64,000 bases of DNA from Fennellomyces sp. T-0311 (lineage: Eukaryota; Mucoromycota; Mucoromycetes; Mucorales; Lichtheimiaceae). Location of the stretch: the NCBI GenBank assembly GCA_025266875.1, contig JALLLT010000003.1:186001-250000 (forward strand), written 5' to 3'. Below, piece after piece: positions 33,413 through 45,866 of this stretch (positions are counted from its first letter, which is position 1; each line of letters opens with the position of its first letter). A program made the position numbers and the translations under genes. The notes below the pieces were generated by a model. That model worked only from the letters and a program-made list of their open reading frames with translations. It was not told where the DNA came from and made no database searches.

Positions 33413-36400
33413 TTACGTAAATCTTGATTTGGAGGCGGGTGTTCGTGCAGTGTCTTGTGCCTTGGCCATTTTCACCGCAACCTGCTTGCCCTCATCGTCT
33501 ACTCGAATATATTTGTCACCATCAACGTAACCACGACTGGTACTGGTTGGGGGCACGGGCGATCGACCTCCTGTTCGACTTGCAGAAATGCTCGGTGATC
33601 GTCCACCACCCCGTAACGTTAGACGGCCTGAAGGAGATGCACTACGCAGCGATGATGCATCGCTGTCGACAGATTCGTTGGTTCTATCACTTGGATGCGA
33701 TCGGGCAGCAGCATTACTCTCGCTCTGGCCATGATCTATAAGAGAAAACTGGTAAGTTTTCTTTTGTATGCATAAGTGGAAAAAATGTACTTACTCTTTA
33801 AGAATGTCGATAACTCAAGCCATCCACCGCCGACACGCACCATAACAGTTTTGCTTGGCAGGATGCGGCAATACACTAACCGTGGCTGCTCTTCACCAAA
33901 CCAGTATTTGCCAACTTCGCCAGGCACCATCTTGACCTTCATGCGGTAGGGGCTTTCATTAACGATCTTCCCCAAGTGTACATCAAGTTCGTTCTTCGGA
34001 TCGGACACGTAAGATTTGCCACGCGAAGTTGAGGATGTTGGTGTACGGGATCGGGGTGCTCTTCCGTTATCCACTGCCAGGTTGGATGATCGGAAACTGG
34101 ACCGTCGAGCACCAGCGCGTTGCTTTGAAATAGGCGGTGTGGGTGTACGTTGTTGTTGTCGTCGCTTAGTTTCATGCTGACCCTTGTTCGTAGGTGAGGT
34201 AGATTTGGCCATTGCAAGCTTGGTAAAAAATTCATGATCAAGCTGCTTAATGCATGTCTGCAACTCTTTCTCACACGCCGATGCCTCAGCCTGAACCTTG
34301 ATCCACTTATCCAGTGTTTTATCAAGCTTTTCGGCAACCCGCTCGTTGTCAACAAACTGCTTGCGTGCCTCGGATTTGGCGGTTTCGACAAGTTCAGCAA
34401 TCTTTGGTTCTTGGTTCCTGTATCCATGTACCAAGCGTCGAAGTAACCGCTGGAGATCAGATTTGTTGAACTTGTTTTGGACCACAGGAGCATGTCTTGG
34501 CGCACAACTTTCAATCAACTTCGATAACTCTGAAATCTGCTCGTCCATCTTGTCAATAATATCCACGAAGAGCGTAATGTTGCCTTCCATCTCAGCTTCC
34601 TTTTGTCGCTCTTCGACCAACTTGCGCAAATCATCCACAACAATGCTAAGTTCCTGTCGCTGTCGCTTGAGCTTCCCGTCCTTGTCAGATACACTTGCCA
34701 GCAAAGTGTCCAGGTCACGAATCTTCTTGAGCAACGCATCATCCAGGTCCTCTTGGATTTCCTTGAGTTCCTGCTGTTCAACCAGAATGCTTTTTCCAGA
34801 AAGCTGGAGTGTATTCACGCGGTGTTTCAGGTCACTGACATAACGCATTGCCTCAGATAGCTTGCCACTTGCGTGCTGGCGCATCTGGGTCTCCTGCAAC
34901 TTGACCTTGGTTTCATCTGCCGAACTCTTGATTCTGGCCCATTCACGCTTGATAGTATCTTGCCGACGGTCCACTGTGCGGTTGATGCTAGCAATTCGAG
35001 AGCCACCAATACGATCGCGCAACGTGCTGCCCTTGACCTTGTTACCAGCAGCATAGAATTCTCCGACTGAGTCCTCCATGGCCTTGTAGCGACGCTCGAA
35101 CTCATTAAGATCAGGCAAAAGTGATCCTTTCGTACGTGCTATGCGTGCACTGCGAGAGAATCGTGCCACAGTCGCCTTGAAATCGTTGAGGGATGACATG
35201 GTATCTGCTTCTGCTTCTGCGTGTCTGCATACAGATTTGAGCATAATAACATACTCGTCTTCGACTGCCATCTTCTGCTCCAAGTCTGCTATCACCTTCA
35301 CCAACGGCCGCTTCAAACGCTCCACTTCTGACTTTAGGAAATTGTATGTGTCAACCAATGTATCCGATTGTTCAGCAAGAAGGCCGTGTTCGAGATTCGC
35401 TTTACACCGCCCATGGACTTGATGAATATTAGACAGGGCCGCAGAGTATGCTTGGATCACGCCCTGAATAGCAGTCGGCTTTTTCTCGGCAATAGTGGGA
35501 TTGGATGACGCTTGCTGCTTGAGGAATGTGATTTGCTCTTCGCATGCCGAACACTGTCGCTTCAGCTCGTCGGTAAATGCACTCAGGAGATGGGCCTTGT
35601 CGTGCTCGAACTTTCGTGACGATAACGAGGACTTTAGGGTCGCCACCTTGGCATTGACCAACTCCCATTGGTCCACAAACGCTGTGCTGTTCACAGAATC
35701 TTCCCCACTTTCAGATTCGGCGCAAGACTTGAGGTCATCCAAATCCCGGGTGGCTGCATGCAGTCGTTTATCCAACATTGCTAGCACATTTGCCTCGCTG
35801 TCGTTGCTGCTGCCACGGCTCTTGTTACTGCTGCTGGTTGTACTGCTACTGTAGCTTTTGATGTTGCGCTTCTCTTCCAAGTCGCGGCGTACTGCTGAAA
35901 GGCTCTGCTGCAACTTGTCGAGCAAGTCATATCGTTCGACCCACTTGTCAGTCTTTGCCACTCTTGTCGCAAGTGCAGCTTGCTCTGCCTGTACAGCTTG
36001 CCATTCTTCTTGAACTTGTGCATGCAAGTCGTCTAATTCATCACCAAGACCTTCTTGAGTTTTAATAAACTCGTAGTAGCCACAAAGATCCTCGTAGGCA
36101 TCCTTGCACTCGCCTAGTTGATGCTGCGCTTCCTTGTGGGCAGAAAGAACTGCCTGTCGCTGTACCACACGATCTTGCGCCGTAACAATCTGGAAGTTTT
36201 CACATGCATCCTTGAACATAGCTTGGACGGACGTCATCATGTTCCTGGCAACACTTGCATTGTCGCTGTACGTGTTGCGAAGACGATTGATATTGACGGT
36301 ATCGTAGAGGCTTGCCAAGGACGCACGGATTTCGAGCATCATGTCGCCTGCCGTATCTAAATGGGCCTGTGCAGCTTCCATAGGGACCTTGACCAATGCA

Positions 36401-39400
36401 TCACCTTCAGGGAACGTTGGTGTTTCTGACTGCAAAGTGCGATACTCGTTTGCATCCAAAGTATCCACACGCTTCTGCCATTGTAGGATTTGCTCATCCG
36501 TAAGCGTCGCAGGGTCAGTCTCCATGATGTTAGTCCGTAGAACCTCCAGTGACTCAACCAGTTTCTGAGCACGATGATGCTTCTCCGTCGGTTCCAAAAC
36601 ATCAGTCAATACAATCGCCATACGTCCCACATCCTCACGCAACTGATTCCAATCGTCGCTGATCGTCTTTTGCAATGCTGCGATGGTATCAAAGTCTTCT
36701 GCCAACGCCTTTTCTTCTTCCTCAGTCGCTTTGGTATCGTCGAACGCATTGACACATTGTTCGAATCGGCTTTCGAGAGACGTGAACACGTTATCCTTGA
36801 CCTTGAGCATAGCACGCTCGGTGCCACGCACCGCACCAATAGCTTGTTGAAGCTCATCCATCGTCAGAACACGCTCACATCCCTGATCCAAAAGTTGCTG
36901 GCTCTGCTGAACTGCTTGTCTGTGTGTGATGATCCACTGACTACACGCTTCGGCATGCCGTTTGTACAAGTGAAGCTGAACTTGGAAGCGAGAGATGGTT
37001 ACTTTGGACTCAAGCTGGAACTGCATACTCGCCACAAGTTCCTCCAAGCGACTCGTACGCGTGGCAATCGTGTCACGAATGACTTCATTGACTGATTCAT
37101 CCTGAATTCGAACCTCAGTCTTTACGGAATCATCCGTAATGGAACGCACTGGATAACGAATTTGACGGACCAAATTGTCACGCACATCATCGACGCTGCT
37201 CTTGAACTGCTCAAGTCGTTCGGCGTTGACTTCTTTCATGAACTCCTCTCGGATAAGCTCAGCCGTCTGCTCCAATTGGTCCGTGCGCAAAATGAATGCC
37301 GATACCAGACAGTGTTGCGTGACAACATCGTTGGCAAATTTGAAATGGCTGTTGAGCTGTGCTTCGGCCTTGTCAAGATCTTGCGCGCGGCTGAGGGTCG
37401 GATCAGGAAGAGGTCCTTCCAGTTCTTGCAATTCCTTTCTCAAGGGCTCCAGTCGCTGTGCTTGGAATGTCTCAAACTTGGATACGAGTCGTGTGCATTG
37501 ATCACGCAGTCGCTGTTCGTCGTCCTCGTTGATTGCCATATCAGGTGTCCACTGCGCGTGCTCTTGCACAAATATCTCCAATGCATGCTCTTGGTCAGCA
37601 AGCTGTTCCAGTATGGCATCCACTGCATATTGCCAATCCACTCGTTTGTTGATGGATGCCAGCTCGTCCAAACGTGTGTGCAAGTTTTCGGTGAGACGTT
37701 GCTCAATTCGCTGAAGCGAGTCCATGCGTGCATCAATGTCTGCAGGAATGATTGTTGTCGAGCGGTTGCACTTCATCAATGCCTTGCCAAGGTCACGGTA
37801 CTTTGCCTCCACGCTCTTCAGATCATGCTTGATGAACTGACCCTTGCTTCTTTCCAGATCAGTAAGCTCCTCACGCCACGCACGGACACGATCACCCAGA
37901 TTGCTTGCATTCGTACTTGTCGCGTCACGTTGCTTGGTCACCTCGCGCAACTGTTCATTCATGTCCTTGAGTCGTGTTGACGCCGCATTGTACTGAGCTT
38001 CCCATTCAATTCGCTTCTTGGCTGCATCGAATGCGGCAGACTGATCAACAAGCATGGACTGCAATTCTTCCATATCTACCAAAACCTCGTCAAGTCGTTG
38101 CTCAACCCCTCCGACATCAATGCCTTCTTGTTGATGGAACTGCGCAGACAGCTGTGAAATGTTGTCGCAAAGGCCTTGGATGTTGGTCTTTTCAAATTGC
38201 TTGATATCGGCAGTGAGTTGTGCATGCTTTGATTGACGTTCAAGCAGGTCGATCTCGGTGATTTCCGCCAAGGCATCAATGTGTTGGTGCTTCAGTTGCT
38301 GCACATGCTCTGCGATCCACTGACGCAACTCGACAATCTCCGTATCATACAAGTTCACCAGTTGCCTCAGTTTGCCAGTGTTCTGATGCGAGCTGTAGAG
38401 CTGATCGATCTCTTGCTCCACCTGTTTCAGTTCACTTGTCTTGCTTTCTACCAACGCTTCGATCTGTGCCTGTATCCGCGAATGGTAGTCTTGTGGATTG
38501 ATCACCTCGAAATCCCACTGAAGTCGTTCACCAAAACCAACTGGTACTTTGGGGTTGCTGATTGTGGTTTCGTAAATCGAGCGCGCAAGACGTTTGAAAT
38601 TAACCACGGGTTCATCGTCTACATCGTGATGTTGCAAACGTTCAAGCTCATCTCGAACATAGTGGCCTTGCTTTTGAGCTTCATCCACCCGGGCAACCCA
38701 TCCGGTAAGCGACAATCGCTGCTCCACAGCATTAGCAGCGTATGAAAGCACGCTGGAGAGTTCTGCATGTTTCCCCCGAACTTCGGCTTGCTTTATGTTG
38801 ATTGCGCTTAAAAGATCACCACTGGCTTGTGACACAAGTTCATGATGCAAATCATCGAGGTGGTGTGCTTTCTGATCGATATCAGCAACACGGTCCGTGA
38901 GTGACTGCAATATAGAGCCCATGTCTTGCTCTTTTTCATTGACATCCGTGGTGTCTTCTCGACCAGGATCAAACTTGGCCTTTTTGACAGTAAAGCTCCA
39001 GATATCGTGTGCTGTGGCGATGATTGCTTCCTCGAGAGAATCCCACTTAGACATCCACTCGACATGCTTACGACACTGGATCAAATCATGCTCCCGTGTT
39101 GCAAGAAGCTCTAGCAATTTTGTATGGCTCTGTTCCAAACCCTCGACGGCGTTGATCAGCGTGCTTCGATCAATTGCAACTGCATTGGTGGCATCAATTT
39201 CATCTTCCACAAGTCGCATTCGTTCAAGAAGCTTGGGATAGTCATTCTCATCAATCTGCTGCACACGAGCCGCTGTTCCTTGACGTTCGTTTTCCAGTCG
39301 ATCGAGCGTTTCAATGTCAGGTTCTTCATCCATGGCGACAACAAGTTCAAATGGATGTGATTTTTGCAAGCTGCGTATCCGTTCCTCGATCCAAGCTGTT

Positions 39401-42400
39401 ACTCGCACCATCTCGTCGTAAACATACTTTGCACGTTCTTGCAGCGACATGTTCAGGCGATGGTCCACAAGTAGCTCTTCTAGGCTCTCGGCAATTTCCA
39501 CAAGTTCTGTGCCATACTCCTCGATTGCCTTGCGGATTCTTTCGTTTGCCACGGCATTTCGTTTAGCATCCACTTCAGGTGCTTCTTGTGGATACGGGAT
39601 CTTAGTGGCGGCCACTTCAGTCATCAAGTAAGCTGAATCCTCCTTGAACGCTTGTACACGGTCATCCAATGGCTCTTCCTGCGACATCATCTCTTGACGC
39701 AGCTTTTCACCTTCTCCTTTCAAATGTTCAAACTCGGCAGCGACATCAGCTGTAACCAGATGCTGCTCTACAACTTTTCGACAAAAGGCAGATCGCTTCA
39801 TCAGATCGGCAAAAGTTTGCTCAAAGGATGACTGGATCCCCTCCATGTGGTCAGGCAACGCCTCCCCATGCAAATCCTCCATTTCTTGATACGCATCGAG
39901 AACCTGGGAGTAGAGTCCTTTGTCAAACTCGGCTATCCGATTTTCCAGACCGACCAACGTCTGAATGACAGCATCTGACTTGACTTTTCTGTCCGGAGAC
40001 CAACGAGCCAAGCCGGTCAAGAACACGGTTGCATCTTGATCTGTCGTGGAAATCCAGTCTGTTGCCTTGGAAAATAGCTCATGCCACTTGACCCGCATCA
40101 TCACCATGTCAACCATGGTGGAACGTTTTCGTAGCGATATCGTGAGTTTGTTGAGCATGTTGAGTGTCTGAAAAGTGATCTCGATGGTGGAAGCATCGGC
40201 TGGGCTCAGTTTGTGATCGCCCCCAACTGTGGTGAGCTTCTTAACATGGTTGCGGAGACGTGTCATGTCATCGGCGTCGAAGCGTTCCACTTCACGTCTC
40301 AGATGTTCGTGCTCTCTGTGTAACCGTGTCGCGTGGCTCTCGATCGCTGCAAAGTCTGTGCTCAGCGGGTCGATAACGGTGCGCTCTTGCAGGGTAGCAA
40401 TGCGTGCTTCGATCCAGTTACGAATCCGGCCTGCCTCGATGAACCATACGCGTACCTGGTCCACCCAGTCGCCTACTTCGTGATACCGTTTCTGAACTTG
40501 ATCGAATCGATCCATGAATCCTTGCTTGTCGTCACTTTCTTCTTCAAACAAATCGTCGTACTCTTCGCGAGCGCCATTCAATTTGCTGCGTACCATGCTC
40601 ACACGATTTTCCAGATCCATGATGGCATCGTCAGTCATTGACTTTTGCTTCTCATCCATTGTTTTTTGAACATCTGTCAGTTCGTCCTCCAAGGTTTTGA
40701 GGACTTTGCCGAATGCCATCCCGCGTTTGAACAGGCTGAACCGTCGTTTTGCCTTGCGCATTGTGGTTTCCAGTACCTCGTACTTTTTCTCCACAGTTGC
40801 ATGGCGTTGGTTTACTGCTTGTCGTACTGCTGGCAACAGCTCTCGAAGGTATGCACGATAGGCTTTCCATGTGCTGCTATCGAATGCCTGTATGCGTGCT
40901 GCTGCGTCTGCGATGGCGTCGCTGTATTTGTCGAGGGATGTGGCTTCAGATCCGTCCAGCGGGTGGAGCAAACGACCATGTTCATCGTGGGGTGGAACTT
41001 TTGCAACCACCTCCAATAGAGTGCTCAGTTCCGATTCGACTTTTGCAGCCTGCTGCTCGTATTCTGCCACACGCTCTTCTGTTTCGATGAGATCGTTCTC
41101 AAGGCGCAAAAGATCGACCTTCGTACTCTGTAGCAGCTCGATAAACTCTTTCCATTCTCGATTCAGCACGTCGTAGAGTTTGTCGACTTGACTCCGTTGC
41201 AGTTCAGTGAGGCGTATCAGTGTGTCTTCGGCCGTTTCTGGCGAGGACATCAGTGAGTCGCGCGCAGCTTTAGCAGTGTCGAGATGCTCTGCTTCGGAAT
41301 CGGCTTGTTCTTCAATGATCTCCAACGCATCCACATATTCCGTAACAGATGAAGAACTCGTGAATTCGTCGGGTATTTCATCCATGGTGCGCGTGTTGGT
41401 GCGTATAAACGAAATAACTGTTTCGTGGATGGTGATGAGCTGATCAAGTGTCGGGTTTACACCTCTGGGAAGATGGCCTGTGAGCTGCATCATCAACCGG
41501 CTGTTCAGATCGGCTTTGATTCTGGCCTTGTCTTCTTCACCCAACGTAGATTCACGCTGATGTGCTGGTTTCCGTCGGTTCCGTCGAGCAGAGGGCATTG
41601 GTACCGGTACGGGTGCTTCGAGTGGTGCTTTTGCAGAGACAACATTGACGGGTTTGATGTGATATTCTGGCTTCTCCTCTGCCTGTGGCGATTCAGGCTC
41701 TTCTTCTTCTTCGATCTCCTCATCCATTGACGGGGGCGTATCGCAAAAGACAGGCTCTTCTTCTACTTCGCCTTCCTCCTCCTCTGCAACATCACCAATA
41801 GCCATGGCGATAGCAGCTCGTCGCTTCGTTCGCTTATCGCGACGTGATGCAGTTGACTCTTCGCGCTGTGCTTTGGACATGACTCTGTAGTACTCGCTGA
41901 CATACATCATGACACTTGGCTCGTGTGGGTATTCGACATCGATCAGATCCTCGGGATCCAGGTATAAGGGTATATTGAGTTGTGTGTTGGCGACACCAAA
42001 CGCAAGCTCGAGCAGTTCGCGCCATGTCTGCTTTCCCGACAAGTCGCCTGCATTTATGCGCGTGGTGAGCAGATCTGGAATAAGCACCGGATCGTGCCGA
42101 TGGAGGAGTAAACAGAATGCAAGGCCGGTTCGCCATGAGCGTGAAAAGTCCTGGATCGATGGGATGATATTGGCTGCGATATAGTCTTCAAGCTGGATCC
42201 GAACCCAATACAGCAATGCCACTTTGGCTTCGCTTGTTGTGTGTGCTCCTTTGTCTGTTGTTGCAGCGACCGTTCGACGCCCACTGGGACGTGGTGTGGG
42301 AGGCGTCGGATCGTCGGGTTCGGTTGCAGCCACCAATTCCTCTTTGCTGTGCCGTTCCGACAATTGCTATGCAATGCATAAACATTCAATTCAGATGGAA

Positions 42401-43025
42401 AAAACACACACAAACAAAAGATGCTTACCGAAAGAGACGTCTTAAAATCTTCACCATGATCGGTAAGCACAGCTTGGATTTGATATTTGAGCATGATGAA
42501 GAATACCAAAGCCAAGGTCTTTTTGACATCACCATTGACGATGGCTTCGTTTCCGATATCCGGCATGGCGTCTGCGCCAAGTTGTTTTTCCAAGTATCCA
42601 AAAGCTTGCGCCACGTTCGCAAGCTGATGAATTCGCATGTTCATTCGTTCTGGCTTGGGCGCAGCTTGGCCCGACACGACTGATAGCAACTTTAACAATC
42701 GTTTGCCGTCTTTGAGGTCGGTTTCGATACGATCGATATGATCGCCAACAGTGTTGAGTTGTGCGTTCACCCAACGTGTCAGCGTGCGTTTTTCTACGTC
42801 TTGGTAATCAGCCCCGAGATTGCGAACGAAATCGTCATCGCTAATTGTGTTTTGTCTAGCGCGCTGCTTGACGGTAGTTCGGATGGTCGGTGCTGCTGCC
42901 GGATCCCGAAACAGGCCAGTTCGCTGCTTCAGGGCAGAGTTCAGGCCTCCTGCTGCTAGCGCTATTGACGGAGGTGGTGTCGAGGGCGATGGGGAGGTTC
43001 TGGCTGACGATGAGCTACTGGTCAT
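33413..43025 (-). CDS. Spectraplakin-like cytolinker (tandem CH, spectrin-like rod, GAS2/GAR)
   Basis: Three exons, 43025-42429, 42366-33795 and 33735-33413, join in frame to 3,163 residues. CH1 (residues about 75-190) has VEKRTLTRWVNAQLN and DLKDGKRLLKLLSVVSG. CH2 (about 244-360) has IQDFSRSWRTGLAFCLLLHR and LDPEDLIDVEYPHEPSVMMY; together they form an actin-binding module of the alpha-actinin/plakin type. An acidic linker follows, then over 2,400 residues of charged helical sequence with recurring Trp-containing segments, fitting divergent spectrin repeats. A GAS2-related domain (about 2990-3056) ends with TVMVRVGGGWLELSTFLK, the microtubule-binding GAR signature. The Ser/Arg-rich tail (107 residues) is on exon 3. 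I see no EF-hand pair and no SxIP motif, both frequent in animal spectraplakins. The protein should link actin filaments to microtubules in the cytoplasm; the role in this fungus is inferred. Intron 1 separates the two CH domains. Confidence 0.92.
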
Positions 43026-43424
43026 GATGGCGGATGGAGCGCTGGCCGAAGCAGCATATGAAAAAAGGGGGAGTATTGTCGAAGTAAAAAAAAGTTACGC
43101 CGGATACTCTATCCTTTGATCAGCCAAAGAATACCTCTGCCGCTGTATATGTATAAAGCGATATGTACCTTTGGGGGACAGTGGTATGCTGAAAAGTCAG
43201 TTGAGCGGAAAGGGCAGCACAAGAAAAGAGTAAGGTGGCTATAGATGCAAAGGGGGAGTGCTACACCAATGATTCCCATATGCGGCAGATCATGCTTCTC
43301 CCTGCTTTACACTTTTGCTTCTTTCCCCCCAAAGGGTCAGACAGAGCATTCCTGTCATCTTTCAAAAAAAAAAACCCGTTCCCAGAACACCAAAACCTGT
43401 CAGCTCCTTTTGCTACCATGGTAA
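43026..43424. other. Upstream region of the spectraplakin-like gene
   Basis: No gene is seen. It lies between the start codon of the cytolinker gene and the 3' end of the siroheme synthase pseudogene, and presumably carries the cytolinker promoter. Confidence 0.45.
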
Positions 43425-44262
43425 ACCTGTTGTCATGGAAAATGGATCGTCGTCGTTACACAACAAATTGTTTTATTTCGTAAGTGTTTCCGACCAGCAA
43501 CACCGCCCGCGCTACAATCCACAACTATTGCACGAGGACCTCCATATTGGCGGCTGTTCTTCGGGGAATTGACATTCTCAATGCAATACCATGGGACAGC
43601 CTTCTGGATAACTTTTCTGGTCTTGCACAGTTTCGCGTATGAAACCGCCACGTCGAGCAACGGGCATCAACACGATCAGCGTTCTAGACGAACCATGTAG
43701 TCGGACGAGTCGGGCATCGATCCCTTCGTTCCACGGCCGGTCGCAGCAACCGTTTAGTCCGAGGACCCCCGCATCGTCAGTGGAATACCATTAGCCGTGG
43801 GACCCGAAAAAGCGCCTGTATATGCCATACCAGTTTGGTTCATCCCCTTTTCCAGGGAAAATAGAATTTCTTCGCCACCATGACCAAATAGAAGCAGGTT
43901 GCCGATCCTGAGGCGTACACAACACTGATCCCTTCAATCCTTCAATAACATCGTTCGAGCAATTCATCCGGTGCGGGATCCGATTTGCCTGCGGTTTTTT
44001 TTTTGTGCTCTCCACCAATCCAGCACCAGGTATCGAATCAATCGGTCGCTGTCGACCAAGTGGGCGTGCGGCAGATAGTACTGCATCTTTGCAATAAGAA
44101 GCTTTGAGTCGCCTGGACCAACGCCAATCACTGCAATTGAAGGGGTGAACGGCGGGAATACATTGTAAAGTAGACGGCAATTCGCTCTTTTCGAAATATA
44201 TGTCAAGCGTCGTGCACATTAGTCGTGGCAGATGACGGCGTTCACGCAAACAAATCATCCAG
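43425..44262 (-). pseudogene. Decayed partial copy of siroheme synthase (C-terminal SUMT part)
   Basis: The minus strand aligns base by base with the intact gene at 45867-47291 from about residue 195 to the stop, and continues into the 3' UTR up to the shared ccatttTCCATG block. Recognisable pieces include PSIAVIGVGPGDSKLLIAKM (parent PSIALIGAGPGDPELITVKA), VDSDRLI, the GGCGAAGAAATT stretch of the GRGGEE region, and WYCIENVNSP (parent AWIENANCP). Multiple deletions and insertions destroy the frame. The N-terminal dehydrogenase/ferrochelatase half is absent. The copy is inverted relative to the parent and lies 1.6 kb from its start, so it arose by a local segmental duplication. Shared 3' noncoding sequence argues against retroposition but does not exclude it. 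Confidence 0.9.
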
Positions 44263-45866
44263 TCCAGGGTGCCACTCACATGCATGACTTGTAATATATC
44301 TTTTTGCTTCACGTATACTTTGTGGCGGTATTTCGTTCACAGTGGTGCTAACCACGTGGCTGTTGTCTATTGACCTGCAAGGCAAAATTGTACTGGTCGA
44401 GCGTCGGGTTGACTCGTAAGTAGAAGTAGAACGTATGCAACTTAATCGAAAGGCGTAAGTTGCTACGCAGCTGGCCAATACATAGCGAGTCTTTGTGTTA
44501 ACATGAACTTGTCCGGAGTGTCGGTAGCAACGGGTGTGGAATGGTGGATCGACAAACTTCATTATGCTAGAGTGCATTCAATGCAACTCAATCGGCGGCA
44601 AATTTGGTTAGTTGGCTGCTAGATTGCAGCTTTCGTACTGTCTACAGCACAAACGTAAGCAATGCTTAATAGCGTACACTCGGCTGCGTTGTAGTGGAGT
44701 CCGACAAAGAGGAACTAAGGAAAGGAGCAAGTCAAAAGAGAACGGGGAAAAAGGAAATCTAGCTGCACGGACAGGAAACTCGGTTGAGCCAAAGAAAAAC
44801 AATGTAGTTTCCAAATTTGTGATTTTGTTTAACCATAGTACATTCTTTTATTTGGACTTTCAAACAAAGAAAAACGGGGGCTTCTTTTCCGCGTACGGGA
44901 CGTGAGTGTGGGCTCTGCCTGTGAGTATCCCCTTAGAAGTAGTGCACATCTGTATTTCTTTATCGGTTGTATTAACCATTAGTTCGTTGTAAATCTTGTG
45001 GATCTCTTTTAGATTGCAAAGCATAATTGTATTTGATTTTCGTTTCTGCTTTTCACTTCTACCCTTTTCTATAAGGGACGTATTTATAAGGAACACGTCT
45101 CAGTTTCGTGTCTAGGTATAGCATAGTTATTGATCCGCATTACCCTCTATTCTTGACTCACATGGCGGGCTTTCACTACTTTAGTTCTGTCCCAGACAAA
45201 TACATTTTCCGATAGTTTAGCGTCAGAAGGTGGAAAAAAATGTTAAGCATGCAGCGTGTGTGTGCCCAATATTTTTAGCTTTGTTACCAAATCCAGACAA
45301 GAAAAGTGCCATCCGCGTCTAGTCCTGTGCGATATAACAGCAACGTCCGTATATTTACCTAGGAATTGAGTTTGATATAGTAAAGAAAATTACTATGTAG
45401 AATATACACAAGGCACCCTATCATTTGTATCAACTTCAAAGACCAGCTTAGTAGCATTATACAATGATGATCTTTGCTTTAGTTCCAATGGCTAGGTTTT
45501 GGGACAATCCATGCCGTTTTAATTCCAAAAATACTATACCGGCAAGAGACACGGATACTTGTAAGTTCACCTTTTCTATGTTTACTTAGATGACTTTACT
45601 CCAACCAATTATACATATTATGAAAGGTAAAAGTGGAAACATCCGCATGATGGATGATACATGCAACTATATACTGCAACCACTATTATATAACTTGCCG
45701 TCATATCTTCAAAGGGTAGTACAACAAGATAGCGTGTCTTAAGATAAGGATTGTCCACCTGAGTTTATAAAAGATGATCACCATCGGGATCAATCTTGTG
45801 TTCGACTTTAGCTGACAGCTGGTATTTATTCAATAATTTAATACACCTCTTTCACACTGAATATCA
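44263..45866. other. Promoter-side intergenic region of siroheme synthase
   Basis: 1.6 kb with no supported gene. It contains a CACGTG hexamer at 44353-44358, the core bound by Cbf1-type factors that control sulfur genes in yeast, but it is 1.5 kb from the start codon and may be coincidental. Confidence 0.4.

Noticed and set aside
36574..37980. Long plus-strand frames inside the cytolinker gene, up to 272 codons
   Set aside because: Antisense shadows of the 8.6-kb coding exon; codon bias of the sense strand explains them.
44353..44358. CACGTG as a sulfur-regulation site for siroheme synthase
   Set aside because: It is 1.5 kb from the start codon; a six-base match at that distance is weak evidence.
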